Shown: positions 33,251 to 43,680, numbered from the stretch's first letter. The stretch: 64,000 nucleotides of DNA from Rhizobium favelukesii (GCF_000577275.2 NZ_HG916855.1:186001-250000), one strand, 5' to 3'. Translations and numbers: made by a program. The notes: generated from the letters alone by a model not told the origin.

Positions 33251-35332
33251 TCATTCGACGAAGACACCGACGCTTGCGGCCCGGCCCATGGCGTCAATCA
33301 CTGTGAGCTTCGAGTAACCGCCACCATCCGGAATCCACTGATTGGTGCGACGCCGAGAGACGTCGGGCAATGGTTTGCCGTTGGCAAGCCAGCGGAAAGG
33401 CGCCCGTCCGCCTTGCAACTTCAGCATCAACGGCGATAGGTCGCCAGTTCTTGCGCCAAGGTCGACATGCGCGCCCTCAGGTGGATAGACGATCTGCGGT
33501 GCCGGTTCACGGCTCGATGTTGTTAACAGGCCATTTTGGTTGATGGCGAAGCGACGTTGACTGATCGGCAGTTCGGCCTGTGCGATCCGCAATGCTCCCG
33601 ATGGCGGGCGGGGAAGGGGCGTGGTTGCGATCCCCGACTTTGCAAAACCCTCAAAGAGGATAGGGGCCGCAGTCCCGTACCCTGTCAATCCCGGCGCAGC
33701 CCCGTTGTCAGGGCGACCGACCCAAACGCCAAGAACATAGCGTCCATCATAACCAACCGACCACGCATCGCGGTAGCCGTAGCTCGTACCGGTCTTGTAA
33801 GCGATCCCTCGTTTGGGAGCGCCGGGCGGTGGAATGACGCCGGAGAGGATGTCGGCGACATTCCAGACGGCCACCGGGTCAAGCAGGCCCTCCCCATCGA
33901 TCTTGCCCGGCCGCTCGTTGACGCCGTCGCCGATGAGCGAAGGCCGGCCACGATTGGCGAGCGCGGTGTAGAGCTGCACCAAATCCTTCAGCGTGATGCC
34001 GAGGCCACCGAGACCGATTGCAAGACCCGGTGTTTCGTTCGGGGGCAAAAGAGGCCGCACCTCGGCGCGGCGAAAGCGGATCAGCAGCTTCGCCGGATTG
34101 ACGGCATCAAGCAGCTTTACGGCCGGCACGTTCAGGGACAACTGCAGGGCCTCGCGCACCGTGACATCGCCCTGATAGCTCATGTCGAAATTTCGTGGGC
34201 GGTAGCCGAAGAAATCGGCGGGGCGATCCTCGATGATCGTCTCCTGGCTGACGAGACCTTCCTCGAATGCCAGACCGTAAATGAACGGTTTTAGCGTCGA
34301 GCCCGGCGAGCGGCTGGCGCGCGTCATGTCGATCCAGCCAGAGCGGCTGGCATCGAAGTAATCGGCAGAACCGACCTCGCCGACGATGTCGCCCGTCTGC
34401 GCATCCGCCATGACCATGGCGATCGACAGCTTCGGACCGAGTTTCAATGCGGCGGCGCGGGCAACGGCTTCCAATCCGGTCTGCACCGTCTTCTTCAGCG
34501 TCGTCCCGTATTGCAGCGCTTTCGGATCCTTGCGGCGGGCCGCCTCGGCCACATGGGCGGCGAGCGCCGGGAGCTGCATGCGCCGTGCCGGCACCGGTAC
34601 GACTTCAGCGCGTGCCGCCTCCCCCTCGCCAACAGCTTCGGCGACGCCGACACGCTCCAGCACCCGTTTGCGAGCCGTCAGCGCGGCCGCAAGATTGCGG
34701 TCCGGGCGGCGCTTTTCCGGCAGCTGCGGCAGCGCGACGAGGAGGGCGGCCTCGGCCACCGTCAGCCGCCGCGGCTCTTTGCCGAAATACGCAAGGCTTG
34801 CAGCCCGCGCGCCCTCGAGATTACCGCCATAGGGTGCGTGCGTCAGATAGAGATTTAGGATCTCATCCTTCGTTAGCCGCCGTTCGATCTGGATCGCGCG
34901 TGCCATCTGCAAGAGCTTCGCCGACAAAGAGCGGCCTTGGCGTGGTTCAATCAGCCGCGCGACCTGCATCGACAGCGTCGATGCGCCGGAGACGATGCGG
35001 CCATTGGTGACGAACTGGACGGCGGCACGTGCGATCGCTTGCAGATCGATGCCGCCATGTGTGTAAAACCGCCGATCCTCGTAGGCGACAAGCATCTTGA
35101 GGAATTGTGGATCGACATCGGTGCCAGTGGTTTTGAGACGCCACAGACCGTCCGGTGTTGCGAAGGCCCGCAGCAACTGACCGTCCGCATCGAGCACTTC
35201 CGCAGATACCGCATAGGCCTTGTCGAGTGGCGGCGGATAGGCCTGGTCGGCAGCCTCGAGCAAGAACAGCCCAGCGCCGGCAAGGAAGATGCCAGCAACG
35301 CTTCCAATCGCGAGCTTCCTTGTCAGTCTCAT
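33251..35332 (-). CDS. pbpC: penicillin-binding protein 1C (PbpC)
   Basis: A 693-residue bifunctional class A PBP. After one membrane anchor (KLAIGSVAGIFLAGAGLFLL) the glycosyltransferase domain shows VAYEDRRFYTHGGID with the catalytic Glu, and TLSMQVARLIEPRQGR. The transpeptidase domain has the active serine in SPGSTLKP near residue 345, and the C-terminal biPBP_C-like domain follows. It polymerises and may crosslink peptidoglycan. ATG 35332 overlaps the end of the alpha-2-macroglobulin gene (ATGA). In many proteobacteria the two occur together (yfhM-pbpC), which fits a joint role in guarding or repairing the wall (established for the pair as a genomic pattern; the mechanism is inference). 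Confidence 0.92.
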   Translation of the reverse strand: MRLTRKLAIGSVAGIFLAGAGLFLLEAADQAYPPPLDKAYAVSAEVLDADGQLLRAFATPDGLWRLKTTGTDVDPQFLKMLVAYEDRRFYTHGGIDLQAIARAAVQFVTNGRIVSGASTLSMQVARLIEPRQGRSLSAKLLQMARAIQIERRLTKDEILNLYLTHAPYGGNLEGARAASLAYFGKEPRRLTVAEAALLVALPQLPEKRRPDRNLAAALTARKRVLERVGVAEAVGEGEAARAEVVPVPARRMQLPALAAHVAEAARRKDPKALQYGTTLKKTVQTGLEAVARAAALKLGPKLSIAMVMADAQTGDIVGEVGSADYFDASRSGWIDMTRASRSPGSTLKPFIYGLAFEEGLVSQETIIEDRPADFFGYRPRNFDMSYQGDVTVREALQLSLNVPAVKLLDAVNPAKLLIRFRRAEVRPLLPPNETPGLAIGLGGLGITLKDLVQLYTALANRGRPSLIGDGVNERPGKIDGEGLLDPVAVWNVADILSGVIPPPGAPKRGIAYKTGTSYGYRDAWSVGYDGRYVLGVWVGRPDNGAAPGLTGYGTAAPILFEGFAKSGIATTPLPRPPSGALRIAQAELPISQRRFAINQNGLLTTSSREPAPQIVYPPEGAHVDLGARTGDLSPLMLKLQGGRAPFRWLANGKPLPDVSRRRTNQWIPDGGGYSKLTVIDAMGRAASVGVFVE

Positions 35333-38300
35333 TTCGGTGCTGGGGTGACCTCCATCTTGCCGGTCGCCGTGCGGGCAGAAAGCTGTGGCCGATACATGTC
35401 CTCAACGACGGCGGCCGGATGATCATAAGTGCCGGGTGTGACGGCGCGCACGACATAGGCGACATTGATTTCACGGTTGTCGTCCGCCGAGCGGTTGAAC
35501 GCCGCCACGAAGCGGTCATTGCGGAATTCCGTATGGGCGGCCGTGACTTCGCCGATCCACTCAAAGTTCGTCAGTTGAGCGCTGTCTACAAGGCTTGGAT
35601 TGTCGATCTGGAAGCCGGCCGGCAGCAGATCGGTGACGACGATGCGCGACGGCCAGCTGTTGCTTTCCGTGATGTGCAAAACGACGACATAACGCTCGTT
35701 CTGCTTTGCCTCGGTCACGTTCGTCTGCTCGCCATCCATCGTGTAGTAAGTACGCTCGATGGCAAAGCCGTCGCCGCCTGCGGGCGGCGGCACAGCGGGA
35801 GCGGCGACCGTCGTCACGACAGCGGAGACCGGATCGCTTGTCTGGTTGGTGAGGGTAAGCGCATTGCCCGTCAAGGCGTCTCCAGTCATTTTTGCCATAT
35901 AGGCGCCATTGTGCAGCGCGCCGTTGACGTCGATCTTGATCGAGTCGTCGCCGCCCTGAATGGCGCGAGCGGCAAGCAGCATCCATGCCTGTTCCTGGGT
36001 GCTGGTATATTTGTTGCGGTTCCATTCCTTGGCGACAGCCTTCGCCAGTTCCGGAACCACCGGCGGGACAGGACGGCTTTCGGCTGAAAGGGCAAGGATC
36101 GCGGCGCCATCCCGCAGGATCGAGCCGTAGTCAGTCCTCGAAAGATTGACCCTTGTGACCATCGATTGCTCTGACATCTGCAAGGCGTCGACGAAGATAT
36201 TCTTCGAGCGGATTGCATCGCCATAGAGCGCTAACGCTGCCGCGATATGGGCCTTGGCAAGCGGCGTTGGAAAGTCGTTGATCATCGTATCAGCATAATA
36301 TCGAAGGTCGCTGATCGCAGCCTTCTTATTGCGGGCGAGGACGTAAAGCGCATAGGCAATCTGATCGCCCTGCTCCTTGACATTGACGTCGTAGCTCAGG
36401 GCGTTCTGCAGGTTCTCGAGCGCTTGCGCGAAGGCGCGATCCGGTACGTCGTATTTCTGCTCGCGAGCGCGCGTCAGGAAATCGGTGACATAAGAATCAA
36501 GCCAGAGATCGCCACTGTCAGGTCCCCAAAGGCCGAAGCTTCCGGCCGAGGCCTGGTATGAAAGCACCCGGTAGATTGCGTCTTGAACGCGTTTCTTCAC
36601 ATCGGCGTCGTCATCAAGGCCAGCTTGCCTGGCAAGCTCGCTCAGATAGATGAGCGGCAGGGCACGGCTCGTCGTCTGCTCGGCGCAGCCGAACGGGTAG
36701 CGATCGAGTGACATCAACAGGGCCGGAATGTCAAAGGCGGCCGAGCGCGTGACGCTGACGCTGACGGCGGCACCCGGCAGCACACTGTCTGCCAATAGCG
36801 CCTCGTCGACTGTCAGCTTAGCGCCTGGATTGAGCGCCAGCACGCGGCGTTCGGTCATCGGCAAAACAGCTGGTCGGACAGGCACGTCAACCGTTTGATC
36901 CAGTGACAGGCCTGCCGCGTCCGAGAGATTGATCGAAACACTGCCGTCGCCCGGCTGGTTTGCCGTTACTGCAAGTGTCAGGGCCGATTTGGCACCCGAT
37001 TCAAGGCGGATGGCCTGCGAAGCCTGGTTCACACCCACCGCGTCGTTGCCGGTAACGGTCAGCTTGTAATCGCCTGCTGGGGCGTCGGTGTTGGCAATAT
37101 CGAGGCGAAGCTCGGACGCATCACCGGGCGCGAGGAAGCGCGGCAGGCTCGCCGTCACGACGACCGGATCGCGGATGACGATATCCTTCGTGCCATGGCC
37201 AACGCCGGCCTTCGACCAGGCAACCGCCATCACGCGGGCTGTGCCGTTGAACTGTGGGATGTCGAAGCTGACGGTTGCCTTGCCCTTGGCATCGAGCTTT
37301 ACCGGACCGGAGAAGAAGGCGACGAGCTTTTGCGTCGGGGGGCTTCCCTCAAGCGCCACGCTACCGCCATCACCGCCTGTCTTGAGCTTGCCGGTAACAC
37401 CGAGCGAACCGTCAATCAGCCGCCCGTAAAGGTCACGGATCTCGAGACCGAGCTGGCGCTGGCCGAAATACCAATCTTCGGGGTTCGGAGGCTCGTATCG
37501 GGTGAGATTGAGAATGCCGACATCGACGGCAGCAACGGTCACATAAGCATCCTCGTTGACGCCTGCACCTGCAACGGCCAGCGTAATCGGAAGCGGTGCG
37601 CGCGGCAGCATCTTTTCCGGCGCGTCGATCGTGACCTGCAATGCGCGGTCGGCGGGGTCGACCTTCAGCCATTTGACGCCAATGGCGCGCATTGGCATAT
37701 GGCTCTCCTGTGCATCGCCGGGGCGGAACAAGGTCGCAGTCACATAGGCGCCAGCGCCCCAATCAGCGGTAACCGGGATGTCGACTTCGCCGCCGTTTTC
37801 ACCAACCGTAGCGTTCTGGATGGCAACGAGGTTTTCCGTGCCGGCCGCGATCATCAACTCACCGGCATAGCGCGAAGAGACCTTTAGCTTGGCTGTTTCG
37901 CCGACCTTGTAGCTGTCCTTGTCCAAGGCGATCTCAAGCCCATCAGGGGTCTCCGTCGACGCTGCCTGGACAAACCAGCCGGCGTCGAACTCGACGCTGG
38001 ACGCAGGGCCGTCGGTCTCAGTGCTTTCGACTTCAAGGCGGTAGCGCCCCCAAGCGACCGCCGAGGAAATTTTCGCCCCGTCCTCGGCCGCGCTGACGCT
38101 GCCGTTGCCAACCTGCTCCGCTGTGAAGATCGGCTCGTATTTCCAGGCAGTACCGTCGCGATACCATTGGTAGTCGCGGTTGAGCTTGTAGAGCTTCCAG
38201 CGCAGGCCGCTCATCGCCTGCTTCTCGCCGTCGGCTCCAACGCCGATGACGGTGAAGTTGGCGATCGAATTCTCTCCAAGGTCGCCCGAGAATTCCGGCT

Positions 38301-40800
38301 TGATGCCGATCATCGGGCCTTGGTTTTTGACGGGGAGGGCGAGCGATCGCTCGATCGCGCGACCGCCTGCTTCCTGCATTCGGATGTAGACCATCGCATT
38401 GAGCAACTGCGTCGTCGCCGGCAGATCGCCAACAGTCAACTCCGTAATACCCTCGCCGTTCTCATCGAGTTCGGGGAGGCCTTCGATGGTCTGGCGGGTG
38501 TCTTCACTGGCTTCCTCATCGGCGAGGCCGAAGAAGTAGCCAGGGAATGCGTCCGCCTGCCGTGTCGGCTTGATGACGACATCGCCTTCGAGCGAAAGCC
38601 CTGCGGCTGGCGCGCCGTACAGATACTTGCCGCTGATGTTGATGGTTGCCGGAGTGTCCGGACCGATAACCTTCGCTTCGGTCTTGATCTCCATGTCGGT
38701 GCGATCCGGCACGAAGTCATCGACAAGGAATGTCTTCGTCGCAATTGGTGAGCCCTTCGGATCGGTGTGAATGTTCATCGTCCAGGTGCCACGCATGGCG
38801 CTTTCCTGAACAGGCAGGTCGACGGAGTAACCGCCAATATTGCTGGTCGGACTGGCGATCCGGCGGTCCTCGACACCATCGGGACGCAGAAAGATGAAGG
38901 TGAGTGGCAGGTTCTCGATGGCTTTCCCATCGGTATCGCGCGCGAGTGCCGCAGCATGCACCGTCTCACCGGCGCGGTAGATGCCGCGCTCGGTCCAGGT
39001 CAAAACATCGATGGCACCTGGGGAAGCGCGTCCCGTTACGCCGCGATCGGACAGATCGAAACCAGCACGGGTCATGTCGAGGAAGACGTAGTCGGCGGTG
39101 CCTTGCTTTGCGGTGATGACCGCGGGCGTGAGTGCTGCCGTGGCACGCATCAGACCGGCGGTAAAGGTCGCGCGACCCTTCTCGTCGGTCGTCGCGGTTC
39201 CCAGCACCTCATTGTTCTTCGCCAGAAGCTGCAGCTCGACGCCGGCGATCGGTTTTGCCGATGCAAGCGAGCGGGTGAACACGTTGAGACCATCCGTGCC
39301 CGCATAGGTCGTGACCCCCATATCGGAGACGACAAACCATTGCGTCGCCTGCGCATTCCAGTCCTGGTCCGGGGCGTTTGGTGCGGTTGCCGTTAACACA
39401 TAGACGCCCGGCTTGCGCTCGGGCAGTGCCTCATCTACCGGAAAACTGGTGACGACGTCCTTGTTGAGATCGCTCGCGATATCGATCGAGCCTTGCCAGA
39501 CGAGTTCACCGCTTTCGTCTTCGATCCGCTGTGCGCTGTAACCATCGAGCTGGGTCAGGAATTGCGAGCTCGTCAACAGCGGCGCGATGCCACGATCACC
39601 GATACGGTAGAGCTTGAGAGTGGCGGAGGCCATGTTGACCGAAACGATCGGAATTCCGCGACGCGCGGTCGACGGCAGCACGAAGCTGTCGCCGGTGAAG
39701 CGCACGCTGGCAGTGCGATCCTTGACATAGACATCGAGGCTGACCGGAGCCTCCAGGACTTCATCGACTGAAGAAGGCAAGCCCGTACGGAAGGTGATCT
39801 TGTAATTTTCGCCATGCGTCAGCCCCTCGACGCAGATCTGCTTGTCTTTGGTTTCGAGTGCCTTGGGGGCGGCACCGTTCAGCGTCACGAAAGGCGTATA
39901 GTCCACAGTTTTGACCAGGGACTCCGAAAATGTCGCGCAGGTGCGCGGAGTTGCACTGTCTGCGTCGACGGTATGCTCGGTAATGCGAAATCCTTGCGTC
40001 GATTTGAGCTGCAAGAACGCCGCCTGAACGTCCTTGGCGTTCACGAGCGCCAGGCTTGCCTTGTAGGCGTTGAGGGCGGCGCGATAATTGGTGTTCTTTT
40101 CGAGTGCGGCGGCCAGCACGGAGAGCGCCTCGGCACGGCTCGACGTCGTCCGGGTCAACTCGTAGCCGTTCACAGCGGCAAGAACAGCCTGTCCGTAGAT
40201 CTCGCTGCCATTGTTGTCGTCGGTCTTGACAAAGCTGTCCCCGGCACGTGCCGTTTCCAGCCAGAGATCCGCATTCTCCCGGGAAAGAGCAAGCGCACTG
40301 CGGAAGGACTTCATCGCCTCGATGACATTGCCCGCCGTCAGGTCGAGGCGGGCATTGGCAATCAGACTGTCAGCGCTCTGGCCCTGCTGATCATCGGCCA
40401 CGTCAAGATTGGCCTTGTCGTCGCGCGCCTGCTGGATCACGTCGCCGGAGAGGAAGGTGAGGCGAGGGGCTGCGCCGATGTCCGGCTCCTGCTGCATGGA
40501 TGTCTCGACGATCTTGCCGGCAATGGCGCCCGGGAAGGCATTCATCGTCTTGAAATCGGACTTCAGGAAGCACCACTTCACCTTCGGATTGTAGGTGAAC
40601 GCCTTGCAGGATTTGTCGCCGATGCAGGACGTTTTGCACTGATCCAGCGTGACGTTCTGTTCGGTGCGCAGATCGAAGCCGAAATAATCGGCGTCCTGGA
40701 TCGTCTGGATCTGGCGCTTCGTATCCGCCGCCACGGGAAGGCTTGCGATGATTGACGAGACAGCAACGGCGACGATAGCGAAAAACGCGCGTACAGACAT
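35329..40800 (-). CDS. bacterial alpha-2-macroglobulin family protein (YfhM-type)
   Basis: An 1823-residue exported protein. It starts with a signal peptide (FFAIVAVAVSSIIASLPVAA) without a lipobox and an Apple/PAN-like cysteine segment (CKTSCIGDKSCKAF, WCFLK). Next come macroglobulin beta domains, then the thioester motif YPFGCAEQTTSRAL (Cys near residue 1372) in the alpha-helical domain, and the C-terminal receptor-like domain. Bacterial A2Ms trap attacking proteases through the thioester. The ATG at 40800 fits the signal peptide. It precedes and overlaps pbpC. No regulation visible. E. coli YfhM is a lipoprotein; the lack of a lipobox here suggests a soluble or differently anchored form. 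Confidence 0.93.
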   Translation of the reverse strand: MSVRAFFAIVAVAVSSIIASLPVAADTKRQIQTIQDADYFGFDLRTEQNVTLDQCKTSCIGDKSCKAFTYNPKVKWCFLKSDFKTMNAFPGAIAGKIVETSMQQEPDIGAAPRLTFLSGDVIQQARDDKANLDVADDQQGQSADSLIANARLDLTAGNVIEAMKSFRSALALSRENADLWLETARAGDSFVKTDDNNGSEIYGQAVLAAVNGYELTRTTSSRAEALSVLAAALEKNTNYRAALNAYKASLALVNAKDVQAAFLQLKSTQGFRITEHTVDADSATPRTCATFSESLVKTVDYTPFVTLNGAAPKALETKDKQICVEGLTHGENYKITFRTGLPSSVDEVLEAPVSLDVYVKDRTASVRFTGDSFVLPSTARRGIPIVSVNMASATLKLYRIGDRGIAPLLTSSQFLTQLDGYSAQRIEDESGELVWQGSIDIASDLNKDVVTSFPVDEALPERKPGVYVLTATAPNAPDQDWNAQATQWFVVSDMGVTTYAGTDGLNVFTRSLASAKPIAGVELQLLAKNNEVLGTATTDEKGRATFTAGLMRATAALTPAVITAKQGTADYVFLDMTRAGFDLSDRGVTGRASPGAIDVLTWTERGIYRAGETVHAAALARDTDGKAIENLPLTFIFLRPDGVEDRRIASPTSNIGGYSVDLPVQESAMRGTWTMNIHTDPKGSPIATKTFLVDDFVPDRTDMEIKTEAKVIGPDTPATINISGKYLYGAPAAGLSLEGDVVIKPTRQADAFPGYFFGLADEEASEDTRQTIEGLPELDENGEGITELTVGDLPATTQLLNAMVYIRMQEAGGRAIERSLALPVKNQGPMIGIKPEFSGDLGENSIANFTVIGVGADGEKQAMSGLRWKLYKLNRDYQWYRDGTAWKYEPIFTAEQVGNGSVSAAEDGAKISSAVAWGRYRLEVESTETDGPASSVEFDAGWFVQAASTETPDGLEIALDKDSYKVGETAKLKVSSRYAGELMIAAGTENLVAIQNATVGENGGEVDIPVTADWGAGAYVTATLFRPGDAQESHMPMRAIGVKWLKVDPADRALQVTIDAPEKMLPRAPLPITLAVAGAGVNEDAYVTVAAVDVGILNLTRYEPPNPEDWYFGQRQLGLEIRDLYGRLIDGSLGVTGKLKTGGDGGSVALEGSPPTQKLVAFFSGPVKLDAKGKATVSFDIPQFNGTARVMAVAWSKAGVGHGTKDIVIRDPVVVTASLPRFLAPGDASELRLDIANTDAPAGDYKLTVTGNDAVGVNQASQAIRLESGAKSALTLAVTANQPGDGSVSINLSDAAGLSLDQTVDVPVRPAVLPMTERRVLALNPGAKLTVDEALLADSVLPGAAVSVSVTRSAAFDIPALLMSLDRYPFGCAEQTTSRALPLIYLSELARQAGLDDDADVKKRVQDAIYRVLSYQASAGSFGLWGPDSGDLWLDSYVTDFLTRAREQKYDVPDRAFAQALENLQNALSYDVNVKEQGDQIAYALYVLARNKKAAISDLRYYADTMINDFPTPLAKAHIAAALALYGDAIRSKNIFVDALQMSEQSMVTRVNLSRTDYGSILRDGAAILALSAESRPVPPVVPELAKAVAKEWNRNKYTSTQEQAWMLLAARAIQGGDDSIKIDVNGALHNGAYMAKMTGDALTGNALTLTNQTSDPVSAVVTTVAAPAVPPPAGGDGFAIERTYYTMDGEQTNVTEAKQNERYVVVLHITESNSWPSRIVVTDLLPAGFQIDNPSLVDSAQLTNFEWIGEVTAAHTEFRNDRFVAAFNRSADDNREINVAYVVRAVTPGTYDHPAAVVEDMYRPQLSARTATGKMEVTPAPK

Positions 40801-41000
40801 AGTTCCCCCCGAGATGCTGGCGCTGATCCGGCTGCACTCTCCGCACTCCACGTCCGGTTGTCAACTCGATCAAATGCGCTGTTTCGCAATGAGCCAGGTG
40901 CTGCCGCAGCGCTCTCACATCGGCGTGAGGTGCTGGGTTTTGATTTGCTTGGCGCAGCGCCATGCACCATCGTTGCGTCATGGAATTGGGAGACTTCGCT

Positions 41001-41702
41001 ATGTCCGCTTTTCTTCTCCGAAGGTTTGACTTTCGGTTCATTCTGGCTGTCGTGACCTTGTTGGGATCGCCCGTCTTTGCCGCCGAGAGAGCTGTTGTCC
41101 TCCCGCCGCCGGCAATCGACGAGCCCATCGAGGCAAACGCCGAAACCGCGGTGTTCGCAGGCGGATGCTTCTGGGGCATTCAAGGTGTCTTCCAGCATGT
41201 GAAGGGCGTGAAATCGGCTGTCTCTGGCTACGCCGGGGGAACAAGCAATACGGCGATCTACCAGACGGTCAGCACTGGAACGACAGGTCACGCCGAGTCG
41301 GTAAAGGTGATCTTCGATCCCTCCGAGGTCAGCTACGGAACGCTTCTGCAGATTTTCTTTTCGGTCGCCCACAATCCGACAGAGCTAAATCACCAGGGTC
41401 CCGATACCGGCACACAGTACCGATCGGCATTGTTTGTGGCGAGCCCGCAGCAGCGTCGGATCGCGGAGAACTACATTGCACAGCTCGGCCGGGCCGCCAT
41501 CTTTCCGGACCCGATCGTAACCGAGGTCGACAATCTGGAGGGCTTCTATCCAGCCGAGCGCTACCATCAGGATTATCTCGCTCTCAATCCGACAAATCCG
41601 TACATCGTCATCAACGACTTGCCGAAAATCGAAAACCTGAGGTCGGTGTTTCCGCGCAACTTTCGCAGCCGACCTGTCCTCGTTCTCAAGGCAAAGGGTT
41701 GA
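41001..41702 (+). CDS. msrA: periplasmic peptide-methionine (S)-S-oxide reductase MsrA
   Basis: A 233-residue MsrA with a signal peptide (RFILAVVTLLGSPVFAA). The active site is AGGCFWG with the catalytic Cys near residue 56; other conserved parts are SGYAGGTSNTAIYQTVSTG (in parts), GHAESVKVIFDP, and NTGTQYRSA-like text as GTQYRSALF. It repairs oxidised methionine in exported proteins, using resolving cysteines at the C-terminal part if present; the tail here is short of cysteines, so the reducing route is unclear. ATG 41001 follows GGGAGAC. Divergent from the alpha-2-macroglobulin gene. Confidence 0.9.
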   Translation: MSAFLLRRFDFRFILAVVTLLGSPVFAAERAVVLPPPAIDEPIEANAETAVFAGGCFWGIQGVFQHVKGVKSAVSGYAGGTSNTAIYQTVSTGTTGHAESVKVIFDPSEVSYGTLLQIFFSVAHNPTELNHQGPDTGTQYRSALFVASPQQRRIAENYIAQLGRAAIFPDPIVTEVDNLEGFYPAERYHQDYLALNPTNPYIVINDLPKIENLRSVFPRNFRSRPVLVLKAKG

Positions 41703-41805
41703 TATCCCCGAAAAAAACCTGGCATGTTCCGTGCACTGCGGTTGCGTTGATAACGATTTGTCAATGTTAACAATATTTTGCCTGCAAGTTATTGCGCCCC
41801 AACCC

Positions 41806-41830
41806 GGAACATATCGTCCTGACGTTCGTT
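41806..41830 (+). promoter_or_regulatory. EcfG/RpoE2-type promoter of the receiver-only regulator
   Basis: GGAAC (41806-41810) and CGTT (41827-41830) are separated by 16 bases, the established consensus of the alphaproteobacterial general stress sigma factor EcfG/RpoE2. The transcription start would be near 41837, about 64 bases before the ATG at 41901. Confidence 0.75.
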
Positions 41831-41900
41831 ACCCCGGCGCCAACCAACACGCAGTTGAGCGTCACCAGTGTTGTAAAATGAGTAAAGCAAGGGACATTTC

Positions 41901-42305
41901 ATGGCCAGCGATGTCGAAACCAAGCGGCCGACATACGGTGTTGCGCGTCAAAGCGTCTTGATCGTTGAGGATGAATTCCTGATTGCCCTTGACCTTGAAT
42001 CGACCATCAAGGACATGGGGCTGAACGTGGCCGGTGTCGCCCGCGACAAGGAGCAGGCGCTGACGCTGGCGCCGCTGGCTGACATTGCATTTGTGGATGT
42101 CAACTTGGCCGATGGTGCAACGGGGCCAGAGATTGGACAACGGCTCGTCGAGGAATTTGGCGTAACTGTGGTTTTCATGACCGGCAACCCTGAAGCTGTC
42201 GTGGGGCGCGTTGAGGGAGCGCTGGACATCCTCAGCAAGCCGGCCACGCCATCGATTGTGCAGACCTCTTTGCGCCATGCGCTCGATGTGCGCCGGAGTG
42301 GATGA
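41901..42305 (+). CDS. receiver-only response regulator
   Basis: A 134-residue single receiver domain: SVLIVEDEFLIALDLESTIKD (in parts) with the acidic pair DE, AFVDVNLADG with the phosphoacceptor Asp, VVFMTGNPEA, and the lysine in ILSKPATP. No output domain. Such proteins work as phosphate relays or sinks, often with the PhyR-NepR-EcfG stress system in rhizobia. The EcfG-type promoter upstream (41806-41830) supports a link to the general stress response. ATG 41901 follows AGGGAC. The partner kinase is not in the window. Confidence 0.9.
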   Translation: MASDVETKRPTYGVARQSVLIVEDEFLIALDLESTIKDMGLNVAGVARDKEQALTLAPLADIAFVDVNLADGATGPEIGQRLVEEFGVTVVFMTGNPEAVVGRVEGALDILSKPATPSIVQTSLRHALDVRRSG

Positions 42306-42367
42306 CGCTGTGATGTGAATTCCCGGATGACCGGTATGCGCCAACCGTCAACATCACGACGTGGTCA

Positions 42368-43554
42368 TCATGCTGCTCGAACATCCAGCTGATCTACCGC
42401 TGCGATCACGCCTCTGAGCTCCGCCAGTCCCTTCAGCCGGCCGATGCAGGAATAGCCTGGATTGACCGTCTTCGTCTGATCGTCGATCAGGAGGTGGCCA
42501 TGGTCGGGACGCATTGGAATAATGCTGTCGGTCCTGCCGACTGCGGCGCGGCGACGTTCTTCTCGGCGCAGGAGCGAAATCAGCGAGACCATGTTGACGT
42601 CTCCGCCAAGGTGCTCGGCTTCGATGAAGGAGCCATCTGGTTCCTTGCTGACATTTCGCAGGTGCGCGAAGTGGATGCGCTCGGCAAAGCGGCTCGCCAG
42701 CTCGACGACGTCGTTGCCGTGACGCGAGCCGTAGGAACCGGCGCAAAGGGTTATGCCATTGGCGGTGTGATCGACCGCCGCGAAAATGGTCTCTATATCG
42801 TCCGCCTTCGATACCACGCGCGGCAACCCGAACAACGAGAACGGAGGGTCGTCGGGGTGAATTGCAAGACGAACATTGTTTTCGACGGCCACCGGCACGA
42901 CCTCCTTGAGAAAGTCGACCAGATTGCTGCGCATGTCGTCGTCTGAGAGATCGTCGAACGCTGCAATGTGCGTGCGGATGGCTTCGCGCGTGTGGCTGTC
43001 CTCACCGCCGGGCAGGCCGGCGATAATGTTTTTTTCGAGGGTTTGCACATCCTCCTCGCTCATGCCCGCCAATCGCTTTCGCGCTGCCTCGACGAGTTCA
43101 GCGTCGTAGCTGTCTTCGGCCGCCGCCCGCTTCAAGACAAAGACGTCATAGGCGATGAAGTCGATCATGTCGAAGCGCAGCGCCAGACCGCCGACGGGGG
43201 TTGGGTAAAGGAGGTTTGTGCGCGTCCAGTCCACGACCGGCATGAAGTTGTAGCAGACCACAGGCACGCCACCTTTGCCGAGATTGGCGAGACTCTGCTT
43301 CCACGCGTCGACATAAGGTGCCAGTTTTCGTTTCGCAGTTTGATTGCCGAATTGACGGGAATGGACTCGCAGACCGACCAGACCATGCCGGCATCTCTGA
43401 CGAGTGCCATTCGTTCGGCGACGTCCTCCGGACTCCAGACGCGGCCGTCATAGATATGGTGGAGGGCTGTCACGATACCTTTTGCGCCCGCCTGACGGGC
43501 ATGGGACAATGTAACCGGGTCCTGAGGCCCGAACCAGCGCCAACTTTCCAACAT
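42368..43554 (-). pseudogene. uxuA: mannonate dehydratase UxuA, interrupted by a one-base frameshift
   Basis: Two frames that together make a UxuA of about 395 residues, the usual length. First frame (ATG 43554): [45 protein letters not shown]. Second frame: [53 protein letters not shown] and IPMRPDHGHLL to the end. The switch is near 43321, where AACTGG-CACC should probably read AACTGGGCACC to give [13 protein letters not shown]; one G is missing. UxuA converts D-mannonate to 2-keto-3-deoxygluconate. A sequencing error would restore a normal gene. It is divergent from the GntR regulator. Confidence 0.85.
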
Positions 43555-43680
43555 AAGACATCTCCTCGAAATGTTGGACAATTAATCGCAATCTCATCAC
43601 TTGATGCAAGAAGAAATTGATCATTGTGAAAATAAGCCCAACATATTAGGCTGGTCGTATGGAAAACGGAGGTCATTGGC

